Of a DNA stretch of 13,579 bases, positions 13,286 through 13,579 are shown piece by piece. The notes below the pieces were generated by a model that saw only the letters and a list, made by a program, of their open reading frames with translations, searched no databases and was not told the origin of the DNA. Source of the stretch: an uncultured Selenomonadaceae bacterium (GTDB lineage Bacteria > Bacillota > Negativicutes > Selenomonadales > Selenomonadaceae); NCBI GenBank assembly GCA_910579115.1, contig CAJTSO010000051.1:1-13579 (forward strand). Reading direction: 5' to 3'. A program made the translations under genes and the position numbers. How positions within the stretch are numbered: the stretch's first letter is position 1; each line of letters opens with the position of its first letter.

Positions 13286-13579
13286 ATGAAAATTCTGACC
13301 TTCACCAGACTGAGCGACAAATTGGAACAGCAGATAAAGGACGCCTGTCCCTCCGCCCAGCTGATCACCGCCAGGGAAGCGGAAGCCGACGACATCATTC
13401 CCGAGGCGGACATCATTACCGGCTTCGGCGGTATGCTGAACTGGGCTCACATTCTCCCCCTGGCCAAAAAATGCCGCTGGGTTCATACCCTGTCCGCCGG
13501 TATAGACCGCCTGATCGCTGTCCCGGATTTTGTGGCCAGCGACACGATCCTCACCAATTCAAAGGGCGTCCACGGGATC
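13286..13579 (+). CDS. D-2-hydroxyacid dehydrogenase family protein, N-terminal part
   Basis: The gene starts at the ATG at 13286, preceded by AAGGAGG with about 9 nt spacing, and runs off the right edge after 98 codons without a stop. The visible residues fit the N-terminal substrate domain of NAD-dependent D-2-hydroxyacid dehydrogenases: a first strand MKILTFTRL, ADIITGFGG near 41-49, CRWVHTLSAGIDRL near 63-76, which is the typical strand and turn of the family, and LTNSKGVHG near 89-97, which normally precedes the first helix of the NAD-binding domain. The nucleotide loop and catalytic Arg-Glu-His residues lie outside the window, so the substrate cannot be judged. It is divergent from the his genes and shares a 205 nt control region with them. 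Confidence 0.85.
   Translation, partial: MKILTFTRLSDKLEQQIKDACPSAQLITAREAEADDIIPEADIITGFGGMLNWAHILPLAKKCRWVHTLSAGIDRLIAVPDFVASDTILTNSKGVHGI

Overview
The window looks like a chromosomal segment from a GC-rich member of the Bacillota. The clues are a leucine-type T-box leader, Shine-Dalgarno sites of the AAGGAGG type, sigma-A-like promoters, a short-form HisG, a type-2 LeuA, and a Y-family polymerase C-terminus of the kind found in Bacillota. The aroE next to a PilB/GspE ATPase and the many short GC-rich hairpin repeats fit Negativicutes or Clostridia. This is inference only; no rRNA or other marker is present to fix it.

Layout. From the left: the C-terminal part of a plus-strand Y-family DNA polymerase (3-395), then a hairpin-rich gap with a terminator usable from both sides (514-564). 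Everything from 578 to 13080 that codes is on the minus strand. Read in the direction of transcription, right to left, the order is hisG, hisD, hisC, hisB, hisH, a 358-443 nt island of non-coding repeats, hisA, hisF, hisIE, a SagB/nitroreductase-like gene, a short repeat-bearing gap, aroE, a GspE/PilB-type ATPase gene, another repeat, and then leuA. leuA has its own promoter and T-box riboswitch (about 2351-2610) and its own terminator. At the right edge a divergent plus-strand D-2-hydroxyacid dehydrogenase gene starts at 13286 and runs off the window. The 205 bp between it and hisG carry a good hisG promoter and two inverted repeats over the promoter -35 regions.

How the genes work together. 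hisG, hisIE, hisA, hisF/hisH, hisB, hisC and hisD cover the path from PRPP and ATP to histidine except histidinol-phosphate phosphatase. HisG is the short form that normally needs HisZ, and HisZ is not in the window. Several junctions overlap by 1-4 nt (hisC/hisB, hisB/hisH, hisF/hisIE) or abut (hisD/hisC), which indicates translational coupling. aroE makes shikimate for aromatic amino acids, and leuA commits carbon to leucine under control of uncharged tRNA-Leu. The cluster is therefore mainly amino-acid biosynthesis, with two genes that do not obviously belong: the nitroreductase-like gene and the lone secretion/pilus ATPase.

I see no convincing previously undescribed multi-gene system. The less ordinary content is in the non-coding DNA: a family of short hairpin elements whose stems change while pairing is kept, a second repeat family with alternative foldings, a repeat island splitting the his genes, a possible second attenuator after the leuA T-box, and nested inverted repeats in the hisG divergent promoter region.
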